A DNA stretch of 64,000 bases from Paraburkholderia caballeronis (GTDB taxonomy: Bacteria; Pseudomonadota; Gammaproteobacteria; Burkholderiales; Burkholderiaceae). The DNA lies in assembly GCF_900104845.1 (NCBI RefSeq), contig NZ_FNSR01000001.1, positions 620,001 through 684,000 on the forward strand, given 5' to 3'. The position numbers were made by a program, and so were the translations under genes. Below the pieces are notes generated by a model, which saw nothing but the letters and a program-made list of their open reading frames with translations, was not told where the DNA came from and did no database searches. Below, piece after piece: positions 36,706 to 45,568 of the stretch (position 1 is the stretch's first letter; each line of letters opens with the position of its first letter).

Positions 36706-37835
36706 GCGCGACCACGCAGCAACCCGACTTCGCGGTGCTCGGCGGCGGCCTGTGCGGCCGGCTCGTCGCATGGCGGCTCGCGGGCGCGGGCCACCGCGTC
36801 GCGCTGTACGAGCGCGGCCCCGCCGACGGTTCGCAGGCGGCCGCGTGGGTCGCCGCCGCGATGCTTGCGCCGCTCGCCGAGGCGGCGGTCGCCGAACTGC
36901 TGATCACCGAACTCGGCGTCGCGTCGCTCGACACGTGGCCGCGCATCCTCGCGGAATTGCCCGAGCCGGTGTTCTTCCAGCGCAACGGCACGCTCGTCGT
37001 CTGGCATCACGCGGACCGCACCGAGGCGCCGCTGTTCGAGCGCCGCGTGCGCGCGAACGCGCCGCACGCGCTGGCCGACGAAGGGTTCGTCGCGCTCGCC
37101 GGCCCGCAGATCGACGCGGCCGAGCCGGCGCTCGCCGGCCGCTTCGCGCGCGGCTGGCTGCTCGCCGGCGAAGGGCAACTGGACAACCGCCAGGCGCTGC
37201 GCGCGCTGGCGGCCGCCCTCGCGCTGCGACGCGTCGAAACGCACTGGAACACCGCGGTCGACGATGCGCATCTGCCCGAGGCCCGCGTGACGATCGACTG
37301 CCGCGGGCTCGGCGCGAAGCCGGTGCTGCCGACGCTGCGGGGCATCCGCGGCGAGGTCGCGCGCGTGCACGCGCCCGGCATCGGCCTCACGCGGCCGGTG
37401 CGGCTGCTGCATCCGCGTTATCCGCTCTACATCGCGCCGAAGGAACACGACGTGTACGTGATCGGCGCGACCGAGATCGAGGGCGAGGATATGTCGCCGG
37501 TCAGCGTGCGCTCGGCGCTCGAACTGCTGAGCGCGGCGTTCGCGGTGCACCCGGCGTTCGGCGAGGCGCGGATCCTCGAACTCAATTCGCAGTGCCGGCC
37601 GACGCTGCCCGACCACCGGCCCGCGCTCGTCTGGGACGGCGCGCGGACGCTGCGCGTGAACGGCCTGTACCGGCACGGCTACATGATCGCGCCCGAAGTG
37701 GCGGACGAGACGGTGCGCGTCGCGCAGGCGCTGCTCGACGGCCGCGTCGCGGACGCCGACGCGTTCGGCGCGCTGCGCGAACGCTCGCGCTGGGGCGAGA
37801 TGCTGCGGCTCGACGACACGCGACAGCCCGCGTAA
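36702..37835 (+). CDS. thiO: Glycine oxidase ThiO
   Basis: FAD enzyme that oxidises glycine to the imine used in thiazole synthesis. The dinucleotide motif LGGGLCGRLVAWRLAGAGHRV starts at residue 13. SQAAAWVAAAMLAPLAEA, then IRGEVARV, RYPLYIAPKEHDVYVIGATE and LYRHGYMIAPEVA are typical of the family. The start MSATTQQPDF gives 377 residues; the longer open frame upstream runs into the riboswitch leader. It is the first enzyme of the riboswitch-controlled operon. Confidence 0.93.
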   Translation: MSATTQQPDFAVLGGGLCGRLVAWRLAGAGHRVALYERGPADGSQAAAWVAAAMLAPLAEAAVAELLITELGVASLDTWPRILAELPEPVFFQRNGTLVVWHHADRTEAPLFERRVRANAPHALADEGFVALAGPQIDAAEPALAGRFARGWLLAGEGQLDNRQALRALAAALALRRVETHWNTAVDDAHLPEARVTIDCRGLGAKPVLPTLRGIRGEVARVHAPGIGLTRPVRLLHPRYPLYIAPKEHDVYVIGATEIEGEDMSPVSVRSALELLSAAFAVHPAFGEARILELNSQCRPTLPDHRPALVWDGARTLRVNGLYRHGYMIAPEVADETVRVAQALLDGRVADADAFGALRERSRWGEMLRLDDTRQPA

Positions 37836-37915
37836 AGCGGCGCGGGCGGCAGTGCGTTGGCGGCACGCCCGATGCGAAAACGAACTTACCCGTTGCAGGT
37901 AGCAAACCGATTTAC

Positions 37916-38113
37916 ATGGACATCCAGATCAACCAGAAGCCGCTGTCGCTGCCCGACGGCGCGACCGTCGCCGACGCGCTCGCCGCGTACGGCGCGCGTC
38001 CGCCGTACGCGGTCGCGCTGAACGGCGATTTCGTCGCGCGCGCGCAGCATGCGGCGCGCGCGCTGCACGCCGGCGACCGGCTCGACGTCGTGAGCCCGGT
38101 CGCCGGCGGCTGA
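37916..38113 (+). CDS. thiS: Sulfur carrier protein ThiS
   Basis: A 65-residue ubiquitin-like sulfur carrier. It starts [10 protein letters not shown] and ends VSPVAGG; the C-terminal Gly-Gly is the site of thiocarboxylate formation for thiazole assembly by ThiG. It lies between thiO and thiG, the conserved order. Confidence 0.95.
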   Translation: MDIQINQKPLSLPDGATVADALAAYGARPPYAVALNGDFVARAQHAARALHAGDRLDVVSPVAGG

Positions 38114-38190
38114 ACGGCCGTTCGCCCGCCCGCTCTACTCGCCTTGAGCCGACCACGCCTCTTCAACGCGATCAGCAAGGATTCTTCGTC

Positions 38191-39012
38191 ATGACTCCCA
38201 CCCCCACCCCCACCGCCGACGTGCTCACGCTGTACGGCGAAACCTTCGCGAGCCGCGTGCTGCTCGGCACGTCGCGTTATCCGTCGCTGCAGTCGCTGTC
38301 CGACGCGATCGCCGCCGCGCGTCCCGGCATGGTCACCGTCGCGCTGCGCCGGCAGATGAGCGAGGGCGGCGCCGAAGCCGGCTTCTTCGATCTGCTGAAG
38401 CGCCACGGCGTGCCGCTGCTGCCGAACACCGCCGGCTGCCTGACGATCAACGAGGCGGTGACCACCGCGCACATGGCGCGCGAAGTGTTCGAGACCGACT
38501 GGATCAAGCTCGAACTGATCGGCGACGACTACACGCTGCAACCCGATCCGGTCGGGCTGATCGAGGCGGCCGCGCGGCTCGTGAAGGACGGCTTCAAGGT
38601 GCTGCCGTACTGCACCGAGGATCTGGTGGTCGGCCGGCGTCTGCTCGACGCGGGCTGCGAGGCGCTGATGCCGTGGGGCGCGCCGATCGGCACCGGCAAG
38701 GGCGTCGTGAACCCGTACGGCCTGCGCGTGCTGCGCGAGCGCCTGCCGGACGTGCCGCTGATCGTCGACGCGGGGCTCGGCGTGCCGTCGCACGCGTGCC
38801 AGGTGATGGAGTGGGGCTACGACGGCGTGCTGCTGAACACGGCGGTGTCGCAGGCGACGCATCCGGACGCGATGGCGCGCGCGTTCGCGCTCGGCGTCGA
38901 GGCGGGGCGCGCGGCGTATCTCGCCGGGCCGATGATGGAGCGCGAGACCGCGCACGCGAGCACGCCGGTCGTCGGCATGCCGTTCTGGCATCAGGATGGA
39001 GGCAACGCATGA
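38191..39012 (+). CDS. thiG: Thiazole synthase
   Basis: TIM-barrel enzyme condensing deoxyxylulose phosphate, dehydroglycine and ThiS thiocarboxylate to thiazole phosphate. Landmarks are [12 protein letters not shown], the Schiff-base lysine K106 in [25 protein letters not shown] and [11 protein letters not shown]. It has 273 residues, with a short Thr-Pro repeat (TPTPTPTAD) at the N-terminus. Its stop overlaps the thiE start by ATGA. Confidence 0.96.
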   Translation: MTPTPTPTADVLTLYGETFASRVLLGTSRYPSLQSLSDAIAAARPGMVTVALRRQMSEGGAEAGFFDLLKRHGVPLLPNTAGCLTINEAVTTAHMAREVFETDWIKLELIGDDYTLQPDPVGLIEAAARLVKDGFKVLPYCTEDLVVGRRLLDAGCEALMPWGAPIGTGKGVVNPYGLRVLRERLPDVPLIVDAGLGVPSHACQVMEWGYDGVLLNTAVSQATHPDAMARAFALGVEAGRAAYLAGPMMERETAHASTPVVGMPFWHQDGGNA

Positions 39013-40121
39013 CCGGCAAGCTGACGCTGAAGAACCGCGAGCTGTTCTGGCCGCCCGCGGACGAACTGACCGAGGCGGCGGAGCGCATCCGCGCGCGGCT
39101 CGGCGACTGGCCGCCGACGCACGCGCCGTGGCGCCTGTGCCTGACCCCGCCCGACGAGCCGAACGGCGGCGACCTGATCGTCGTGACCGACGCCGGTCCG
39201 CATCTCGCGAACATCGCGCGCTGGATGACGGCGGGCGCGGGCGTGATCGAGGCCGCCGACGACGCTGGAGGGGGCCGCGCGACGCTGCATCTCGGCGGCG
39301 AGCGTTACGCGCTCGAAGGCCAACTGGCGGAGGACTGGGTCGCGGCGCTCGCCGCGTTCCTCGACTGTGGATTCGCGCCGCACGACGCGCTGGTGCTCGC
39401 GCTCGCATGGCGCGACGGCGACGAGACGCGCACCGCCGACGCGTGGCCGGTCGATTTCGCGCGCTTTCCGCGCGCAGCCGGCCTGCCGGACGCGCCCGCG
39501 CAGCCGTTCGCGCCGTGTCCGCCGAGGCTCGGCCTGTATCCGGTGCTGCCGACGGCGGACTGGGTCGAACGGGTGCTCGACTACGGCGTGAAGACGGTGC
39601 AGTTGCGCAGCAAGCAGCCGAAGTCGCCGGCATTGGCGCGGGAAATAGAACGCTGTGTTGCGGCGGGGCGCCGGCACGACGCGCAGGTGTTCATCAACGA
39701 CCACTGGCGCGAGGCGATCGACGCGGGCGCATACGGCGTGCACCTCGGCCAGGAGGACGTGCGCGACGCCGACCTCGGCGCGATCGCCGCAGCCGGCGTG
39801 CGGCTCGGGTTGTCCACGCACGGCTATTACGAGATGCTGGTCGCGCTGCACTTCCGCCCGAGTTATCTCGCGCTCGGCGCGGTGTTCGCGACGACGACGA
39901 AGGTGATGCCGACCGAGCCGCAAGGGCTCGCGCGGCTCGCGCGCTACGTGAAGCTGCTCGACGGCGTGGTGCCGCTGGTCGCGATCGGCGGCGTCGACGG
40001 CGGCGTGCTGCCCGACGTGCTCGCGACCGGTGTCGGCTGCGCCGCGGTCGTGCGGGCGGTCACGGAAGCCGCCGATCCGGCCGCGGCCGTTGCTGCGCTG
40101 CAGCGCGCGTTTACGCAATAA
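39009..40121 (+). CDS. thiE: Thiamine phosphate synthase with long N-terminal extension
   Basis: The ThiE domain (about 174-370) joins the pyrimidine and thiazole halves to thiamine phosphate: [53 protein letters not shown] and PLVAIGGV are all present. Ordinary ThiE has about 210 residues; this protein has 370. The first 170 residues contain [29 protein letters not shown] and [21 protein letters not shown]. The last segment loosely resembles the C-terminal part of ThiD-type ribokinase-fold enzymes, but no ATP-site motif was seen. Its function is unknown to me. It is last in the operon and coupled to thiG. Confidence 0.9.
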   Translation: MTGKLTLKNRELFWPPADELTEAAERIRARLGDWPPTHAPWRLCLTPPDEPNGGDLIVVTDAGPHLANIARWMTAGAGVIEAADDAGGGRATLHLGGERYALEGQLAEDWVAALAAFLDCGFAPHDALVLALAWRDGDETRTADAWPVDFARFPRAAGLPDAPAQPFAPCPPRLGLYPVLPTADWVERVLDYGVKTVQLRSKQPKSPALAREIERCVAAGRRHDAQVFINDHWREAIDAGAYGVHLGQEDVRDADLGAIAAAGVRLGLSTHGYYEMLVALHFRPSYLALGAVFATTTKVMPTEPQGLARLARYVKLLDGVVPLVAIGGVDGGVLPDVLATGVGCAAVVRAVTEAADPAAAVAALQRAFTQ

Positions 40122-40211
40122 TGGTCCGCCCCGCATCGGCGCCAGGCGGCGTCCGGTGCGGGAGTTGTGTTCGGGACCGGGCGCGTCACGGCAGTGTTTT
40201 CATGATGGCCC

Positions 40212-40217
40212 TATAAT
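40212..40217 (+). promoter_or_regulatory. -10 box of a probable mla operon promoter
   Basis: A perfect TATAAT lies 32 bases upstream of the mlaF GTG start. No convincing -35 hexamer was found at 16 to 18 bases, so an activator may be needed or the match may be chance. Confidence 0.4.
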
Positions 40218-40248
40218 TCCGCCTTCGTGTAAATGGACTGTCAGCCTG

Positions 40249-41070
40249 GTGCCCTCTTCCACTGAGACCCTTCTGGAGCTGCGCGACGTCGATTTCGGCT
40301 ATAGCGACCGGCTCGTCCTGTCCGGGCTGAACATGCGCTTCCCGCGCGGTCGGGTGGTGGCGGTCATGGGTGGCTCGGGCGGCGGCAAGACCACGGTGCT
40401 GCGGCTGATCGGCGGCCTCGTGCGCGCAAGCCGCGGCCAGGTGCTGTTCGACGGCCAGGACGTCGGCGCGCAGACGCGCGACGGCCTCTACGCGCTGCGC
40501 CGCAAGATGGGCATGCTGTTCCAGTTCGGCGCGCTGTTCACCGACATGTCGGTATTCGAGAACGTCGCGTTCGCGCTGCGCGAGCACACCGACCTCCCCG
40601 AAGAACTGATCCGCGATCTCGTGCTGATGAAGCTGAACGCCGTCGGCCTGCGCGGCGCGCGCGACCTCGCGCCGTCGGAGATTTCCGGCGGGATGGCGCG
40701 CCGCGTCGCGCTCGCGCGCGCGATCGCGCTCGACCCGCAACTGATGATGTACGACGAGCCGTTCGCCGGCCTCGACCCGATTTCGCTCGGCATCACCGCG
40801 AACCTGATCCGCACGCTGAACGACGCGCTCGGCGCGACGTCGATCCTCGTCACGCACGACGTGCCGGAGTCGTTCGCGATCGCCGACTACGTGTACTTCC
40901 TCGCGAACGGCGGCGTGCACGCGCAAGGCACGCCGGCCGAACTGCGCGAATCGACGGACCCGACCGTGCGCCAGTTCATCGACGGCGCGCCGGACGGCCC
41001 GTTCCGCTTCCACTATCCCGCGCAGCAGCCGCTCGCAGCGGACTTCGGCATCGGCGGAGGGCAGTCATGA
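40249..41070 (+). CDS. mlaF: Phospholipid-trafficking ABC ATPase MlaF
   Basis: Cytoplasmic ATPase of the MlaFEDB complex, which moves phospholipids between the inner membrane and the periplasm to keep the outer membrane asymmetric. Walker A GGSGGGKTT is at about 41-49, the signature SGGMARRVALARA and Walker B LMMYDEPFAGLDP follow. Translation starts at GTG (GTGCCC), as no in-frame ATG exists before the conserved LLELRDVDFGY; it gives 273 residues. It overlaps mlaE by four bases. Confidence 0.93.
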   Translation: MPSSTETLLELRDVDFGYSDRLVLSGLNMRFPRGRVVAVMGGSGGGKTTVLRLIGGLVRASRGQVLFDGQDVGAQTRDGLYALRRKMGMLFQFGALFTDMSVFENVAFALREHTDLPEELIRDLVLMKLNAVGLRGARDLAPSEISGGMARRVALARAIALDPQLMMYDEPFAGLDPISLGITANLIRTLNDALGATSILVTHDVPESFAIADYVYFLANGGVHAQGTPAELRESTDPTVRQFIDGAPDGPFRFHYPAQQPLAADFGIGGGQS

Positions 41071-41834
41071 TCAGCGCGATCGGACGCGGCGTGATCGACG
41101 GACTGACGCGCGCCGGTTATGCGGCGCGCCTGTTCGTGCGGCTCCTGCTCGAATTTTTCCCGCTGCTGCGCCGGCCGCGGCTTGTCACGAAGCAGATCCA
41201 CTTCGTCGGCAATTATTCACTGCTGATCATCGCGGTGTCGGGCCTGTTCGTCGGCTTCGTGCTCGGCTTGCAGGGTTATTACACGCTGAATCGCTACGGT
41301 TCCGAGCAGGCGCTCGGCCTGCTCGTCGCGCTGTCGCTCGTGCGCGAACTCGGGCCGGTCGTCACCGCGCTCCTGTTCGCTGGCCGCGCGGGCACGTCGC
41401 TGACGGCCGAGATCGGGCTGATGAAGGCCGGCGAGCAACTGACCGCGATGGAGATGATGGCCGTCGATCCGGTGCGCGTCGTCGTCGCGCCGCGGATGTG
41501 GGCCGGCGTGATCGCGATGCCGATCCTCGCGGCGATCTTCAGCGCGGTCGGCGTGCTCGGCGGTTACGTGGTCGGCGTGGTGCTGATCGGCGTCGATCCC
41601 GGCGCGTTCTGGTCGCAGATGCAGAGCGGCGTCGATGTGTGGGCGGACGTCGGCAACGGTGTCCTCAAGAGCATCGTGTTCGGCTTTGCGGTGACGTTTA
41701 CCGCGCTGTACCAGGGTTACGAGGCGAAGCCGACGCCGGAAGGCGTGTCGCGCGCGACGACGAAGACCGTCGTGTACGCGTCGCTCGCGGTGCTCGGCCT
41801 CGACTTTCTGCTGACCGCGCTGATGTTCAGTTGA
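41067..41834 (+). CDS. mlaE: Phospholipid-trafficking permease MlaE
   Basis: Inner-membrane permease of the Mla transporter, 255 residues with five or six helices. The signature block RELGPVVTALLFAGRAGTSLTAEIGLMKAGEQLTAMEMMAVDP is the conserved MlaE/TGD1 coupling region (given here by its key stretch RELGPVV and AGRAGTS). It sits between mlaF and mlaD; the 87 bases before mlaD show no gene. Confidence 0.95.
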   Translation: MISAIGRGVIDGLTRAGYAARLFVRLLLEFFPLLRRPRLVTKQIHFVGNYSLLIIAVSGLFVGFVLGLQGYYTLNRYGSEQALGLLVALSLVRELGPVVTALLFAGRAGTSLTAEIGLMKAGEQLTAMEMMAVDPVRVVVAPRMWAGVIAMPILAAIFSAVGVLGGYVVGVVLIGVDPGAFWSQMQSGVDVWADVGNGVLKSIVFGFAVTFTALYQGYEAKPTPEGVSRATTKTVVYASLAVLGLDFLLTALMFS

Positions 41835-41921
41835 TGGCCGGCGCACGCGCACGGCTGCCGTGCGCGATGCAGCGGCACGGCGGCGCGTCGCACGCCGCCG
41901 TCGCAACGGATTCTGATTGGG

Positions 41922-42461
41922 ATGACGATGAAAAAGAATGCTCTCGACTTCTGGGTCGGCCTGTTCGTGGTGCTGGGCGTCATTGCGCTGCTGTTTCTCG
42001 CGCTGAAGGCCGGCAACATGAGTTCGCTGTCGTTCCAGCCCACCTACCCGGTGAAGCTCAAGTTCGACAACATCGGCGGGCTGAAGCCGCGCGCGCCGGT
42101 GAAGAGCGCGGGCGTGACGGTCGGCCGGGTCGCGACGATCGGCTTCGACCCGAACACGTACCAGGCGCTGGTGACGATCAACCTCGACCAGCAGTACCCG
42201 TTTCCGAGGGACACGTCCGCGAAGATCCTGACGTCGGGCCTGCTCGGCGAGCAGTACATCGGGCTTGAGCCGGGCGGCGACACCGAGATGCTGAAGGCCG
42301 GCGACACGATCACGATGACCCAGTCGGCGATCGTGCTCGAAAACCTGATCGGGCAGTTTCTGTACAGCAAGGCAGCGGACTCCGGCGCGGCGAAACCCGC
42401 CGGCGGCGAGCCCGCGGCCGCCCCGCCGACGGCGCCCGCAGCGGGCGCGGCAGGCAAGTAA
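41922..42461 (+). CDS. mlaD: Phospholipid-binding MCE-domain protein MlaD
   Basis: Single-pass inner-membrane protein whose MCE domain forms a hexameric ring that passes phospholipid to MlaC. An N-terminal helix (about 10-30) precedes the MCE domain with FDNIGGLKPRAPVKSAGVTVGRV and ILTSGLLGEQYIGLEPGG. The tail from about residue 150 is Ala/Pro-rich. It has 179 residues. A start two codons later is possible. Confidence 0.94.
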   Translation: MTMKKNALDFWVGLFVVLGVIALLFLALKAGNMSSLSFQPTYPVKLKFDNIGGLKPRAPVKSAGVTVGRVATIGFDPNTYQALVTINLDQQYPFPRDTSAKILTSGLLGEQYIGLEPGGDTEMLKAGDTITMTQSAIVLENLIGQFLYSKAADSGAAKPAGGEPAAAPPTAPAAGAAGK

Positions 42462-42474
42462 AAGGAGAACAACA

Positions 42475-43398
42475 ATGCAGACCAACCACATGCGCATCGC
42501 ATCGCTCGCCGTGGCGGCGCTCGCCTTGTCCGGCTGTGCGACGGTGCAGACGCCGGTGAAGGAAGATCCGTGGGAAGGCTTCAACCGCACGGTCTTCACG
42601 TTCAACGACAAGGTCGACCAATACGCGCTGAAGCCGGTCGCGCAGGGCTACAAGAAGGTGACGCCGCAGCCGGTGCAGGACAGCGTGACAAACTTCTTCT
42701 CGAACATCGGCGACGTGTACAACGTCGCGAACAACCTGCTGCAACTGAAGATCGCGGACGGCGTCAGCGACCTGATGCGGATCGTGATCAACACGGTGTT
42801 CGGCGTCGGCGGCCTGTTCGACGTCGCGACGCTCGCGAAGCTGCCGAAGCACAGCCAGGACTTCGGGCTCACGCTCGGCCATTACGGAATGCCGGCCGGC
42901 CCGTATCTGGTGTTGCCGCTGTTCGGCCCGAGCACGGTGCGCGACGCGATCGGCACCGGCGCGAACTACTTCGTCAACCCGCTCACCTACGTCGATCCGG
43001 CCGGGGTGAGCTGGGGGCTGTACGGGCTCAACATCGTCAGCACCCGCGCGAACCTGCTCGGCGCGACCGACCTGATCGAAGGCGCGGCGCTCGACCGGTA
43101 CTCGTTCGTGCGCAACACCTATCTGCAACGGCGGCGTTATCTGCTGACGGGCGGCGCATCGGGCCTGCCCGACTACGGCGACGGCGCGCCGCCGCCGAAG
43201 TACGACGAAGACGGCATCACCGGGCCGGCCTCGGGCGCGCCGGTTGCGGCACCCGGCGCGGCTGCTCCCGGGCAGGCCGGCGCGAGCGAGGCGCCGGCCG
43301 CGCCGCAGGGCGCCTCCGGCCCCGGCGAAACGAACGTGCCGGCCGGCCAGATGGTGCCGCCGGCGCGCTTCGGCTATCCGGCGATGCGTCTGCACTGA
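42475..43398 (+). CDS. mlaA: Outer-membrane lipoprotein MlaA (VacJ)
   Basis: Lipoprotein that removes mislocalised phospholipid from the outer leaflet of the outer membrane and hands it to MlaC. The lipobox LSGC gives the lipidated cysteine C21. The conserved DPWEGFNRTVFTFNDKVDQY, NFFSNIGDVYNVANNLLQ and LPLFGPSTVRDAIG blocks follow. A low-complexity tail of about 70 residues (Ala/Pro/Gly) extends beyond the MlaA domain; total 307. In E. coli mlaA is unlinked, while here it sits inside the mla operon. Confidence 0.95.
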   Translation: MQTNHMRIASLAVAALALSGCATVQTPVKEDPWEGFNRTVFTFNDKVDQYALKPVAQGYKKVTPQPVQDSVTNFFSNIGDVYNVANNLLQLKIADGVSDLMRIVINTVFGVGGLFDVATLAKLPKHSQDFGLTLGHYGMPAGPYLVLPLFGPSTVRDAIGTGANYFVNPLTYVDPAGVSWGLYGLNIVSTRANLLGATDLIEGAALDRYSFVRNTYLQRRRYLLTGGASGLPDYGDGAPPPKYDEDGITGPASGAPVAAPGAAAPGQAGASEAPAAPQGASGPGETNVPAGQMVPPARFGYPAMRLH

Positions 43399-43530
43399 CC
43401 GGCGCCGGCCGCGTAACACCCGGAAACGCTTGTCGCAGTTTGTTCGCAGTTTTCGGATGGAGCGCGGTCAAACGCGCATGGTATCGTTGGCTCCCGTGGG
43501 GCGCTTCCTTCCCCGTCCGCAGGAATTGAT

Positions 43531-44160
43531 ATGAAAAGATTCTTCCTTATTCCGTTTTTTGCCATGTTTTTTGCGTTCGCCGGCGCGGCTTCCGCGCAGA
43601 CGGTGGACACGAGCAACCCCGACACGCTGGTCAAGACCGTGACCCAGCAGGTGATGGACCAGATTCGCGGCGATAAGTCGATCCAGTCCGGCGACCTCAC
43701 GCGGATCACCGAACTCGTGAACGAGCGGATCCTGCCGTACACCGACTTCCGCCGCACGACGCAACTGGCGATGGGCCGCAACTGGCGCAGCGCGACGCCG
43801 GCGCAGCAGGAGCAGATCGTCGAGCAGTTCAAGACGCTGCTGATCCGCACGTATTCGGGCGCGCTCGCGCAGGTCCGCGACCAGCAGATCCAGTACAAGC
43901 CGTTCCGCACGAGCCCGGACGACACCGACGTCGTGGTCCGCTCGACGGTGCTGAACAACGGCCAGCCGATCGAGCTGGACTACCGTCTGTACAAGACCCC
44001 GCAAGGCTGGCGCGTGTATGACATCAACGTGCTCGGTGCGTGGCTGATCCAGGCATACCAGCAGCAGTTCCAGGAAAAGATCCAGCAGGGCGGCGTGGAC
44101 GGGCTGCTCCAGTTCCTCACGCAGCGCAACCAGCAACTGGCGGCGGGCAAGGCGTCGTGA
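43531..44160 (+). CDS. mlaC: Periplasmic phospholipid-binding protein MlaC
   Basis: Periplasmic carrier shuttling phospholipid between MlaA and MlaFEDB. A signal peptide (MKRFFLIPFFAMFFAFAGAASA) is followed by ERILPYTDFRRTTQLAMGRNWR, EQIVEQFKTLLIRTYSGAL and VYDINVLGAWLIQAYQQQF. It has 209 residues. Its stop overlaps the mlaB start in GTGA. Confidence 0.95.
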   Translation: MKRFFLIPFFAMFFAFAGAASAQTVDTSNPDTLVKTVTQQVMDQIRGDKSIQSGDLTRITELVNERILPYTDFRRTTQLAMGRNWRSATPAQQEQIVEQFKTLLIRTYSGALAQVRDQQIQYKPFRTSPDDTDVVVRSTVLNNGQPIELDYRLYKTPQGWRVYDINVLGAWLIQAYQQQFQEKIQQGGVDGLLQFLTQRNQQLAAGKAS

Positions 44161-44426
44161 GCCGCTTCGAAACCGGCGCCACGCTGACCCACGCGAGCGC
44201 GAAGGCCGCGCTCGCGGCCGGTCTCGCACGCATCGCGGCGGGCGCGACCGGCGTCGATTGCATGCCGCTCAAGCAGTTCGACTCGTCGGCGCTCGCGGTG
44301 CTGATCGCGTGGCAGCGCGCGGCGCGCGCACGCGGCCAGTCGCTCGACGTCGTGAACCTGCCTCCCGCGCTCGCGAGCCTCGCGCACGCATACGGCGTCG
44401 ATCCGCTCCTCGGCGAGCGACATTGA
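44157..44426 (+). CDS. mlaB: STAS-domain protein MlaB
   Basis: Small cytoplasmic STAS-domain subunit (89 residues) that binds and stabilises MlaF. The helix-start motif KQFDSSALAVLIAW with the exposed serines, and LDVVNLPPALASLAHAYGV, identify the fold. Translation starts at GTG overlapping the mlaC stop; longer readings begin inside mlaC. It is the last gene of the mla operon. Confidence 0.87.
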   Translation: MSRFETGATLTHASAKAALAAGLARIAAGATGVDCMPLKQFDSSALAVLIAWQRAARARGQSLDVVNLPPALASLAHAYGVDPLLGERH

Positions 44427-44506
44427 CCCGCGGCGGCGGTCGCCCATCGGGCGACGCCGCTGCCTTCTCCCGCCCCCGGGGCGAATCGGTCCTACCGACT
44501 TTGCCC

Positions 44507-44512
44507 TATAAT
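44507..44512 (+). promoter_or_regulatory. -10 box of a probable promoter for the yadG-like operon
   Basis: TATAAT 130 bases upstream of the ABC ATPase start, inside the sequence GCCCTATAATC that closely resembles the -10 region ahead of mlaF. No clear -35 was seen. The remaining leader to 44641 shows no gene. Confidence 0.4.
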
Positions 44513-44641
44513 CAACCGTTTTTTGGGGCTTTGCGTCAGAGCACCGACGCGGCGCGAGCCGTCCCTCATTCCGGTATCCCCCGCAGTTTTACGCACATTT
44601 CAGCCGTCGCCACCAGTTTGCTGGCGGGGCGGCGCAGAGTC

Positions 44642-45568
44642 ATGCCAGCCATAGAAATCCGCAACGTCAAGAAGCGCTACAAGGAGCTGCAGGCGCTCAA
44701 GGGCGTCAGCTTCACGGTCGAAGAAGGGGAGTTTTTCGGGCTGCTCGGCCCGAACGGCGCGGGCAAGACGACGCTCATCAGCATTCTCGCGGGCCTCGCG
44801 CGCGCCGACGAAGGCACGATCGCCGTGCGCGGCCACGACGTCGTCGCCGACTACCGCAACGCGCGCCGCGCGCTCGGCGTGGTGCCGCAGGAGCTGGTGT
44901 TCGATCCGTTCTTCACGGTCCGCGAAACGCTGCGCATCCAGTCCGGCTACTACGGGCTGCGCGACAACGACGCGTGGATCGACGAGGTGATGGAGAACCT
45001 CGACCTCACCGAAAAAGCCGACGTGAACATGCGCGCGCTGTCCGGCGGGATGAAGCGCCGCGTGCTGGTCGCGCAGGCGCTCGTGCACCGGCCGCCGGTG
45101 ATCGTGCTCGATGAGCCGACCGCCGGCGTCGACGTGGAACTGCGGCAGACGCTGTGGAAGTTCATCTCGCGCCTGAACCGCGAAGGCCACACGATCGTGC
45201 TGACCACCCATTATCTGGAAGAGGCGGAATCGCTGTGCGACCGCATCGCGATGCTGCGCCGCGGCGAAGTGGTCGCGCTCGAACGCACGAGCGCGCTGCT
45301 GCAGCGCTTCGCGGGCACGCAACTGTTCCTGCGCTTCGCGGAGGGCGTGCTGCCGGCCGAGCTGCGCGCGCTCGAAGTCGATCCGGCGAACGCGGGCGGC
45401 CGTCAGCATCTGCTGCGGCTCGCGAGCTACGACGACGTCGAGCGGATTCTCGCGCAGTGCCGCGCGGCGGGCTGCCGGTTCGAGGAAATCGAGGTCCGCA
45501 AGGCCGATCTGGAGGATGTATTCGTGCAGGTGATGAACGGTCCGGAAGTGGTCGAGGGGCTGGCATGA
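44642..45568 (+). CDS. ABC transporter ATP-binding protein (YadG-like)
   Basis: A 308-residue ATPase with Walker A GLLGPNGAGKTT, signature LSGGMKRRVLVAQALVHRP and Walker B VIVLDEPTAGVD, followed by the H-loop LTTHYLEEAESLCD. The C-terminal 70 residues form the extension typical of drug/polysaccharide-type exporters. It pairs with the permease directly downstream (4-base overlap). The cargo is unknown; E. coli YadGH has no settled substrate. The ATG at 44642 begins the conserved AIEIRNVKKRY. Confidence 0.9.
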   Translation: MPAIEIRNVKKRYKELQALKGVSFTVEEGEFFGLLGPNGAGKTTLISILAGLARADEGTIAVRGHDVVADYRNARRALGVVPQELVFDPFFTVRETLRIQSGYYGLRDNDAWIDEVMENLDLTEKADVNMRALSGGMKRRVLVAQALVHRPPVIVLDEPTAGVDVELRQTLWKFISRLNREGHTIVLTTHYLEEAESLCDRIAMLRRGEVVALERTSALLQRFAGTQLFLRFAEGVLPAELRALEVDPANAGGRQHLLRLASYDDVERILAQCRAAGCRFEEIEVRKADLEDVFVQVMNGPEVVEGLA

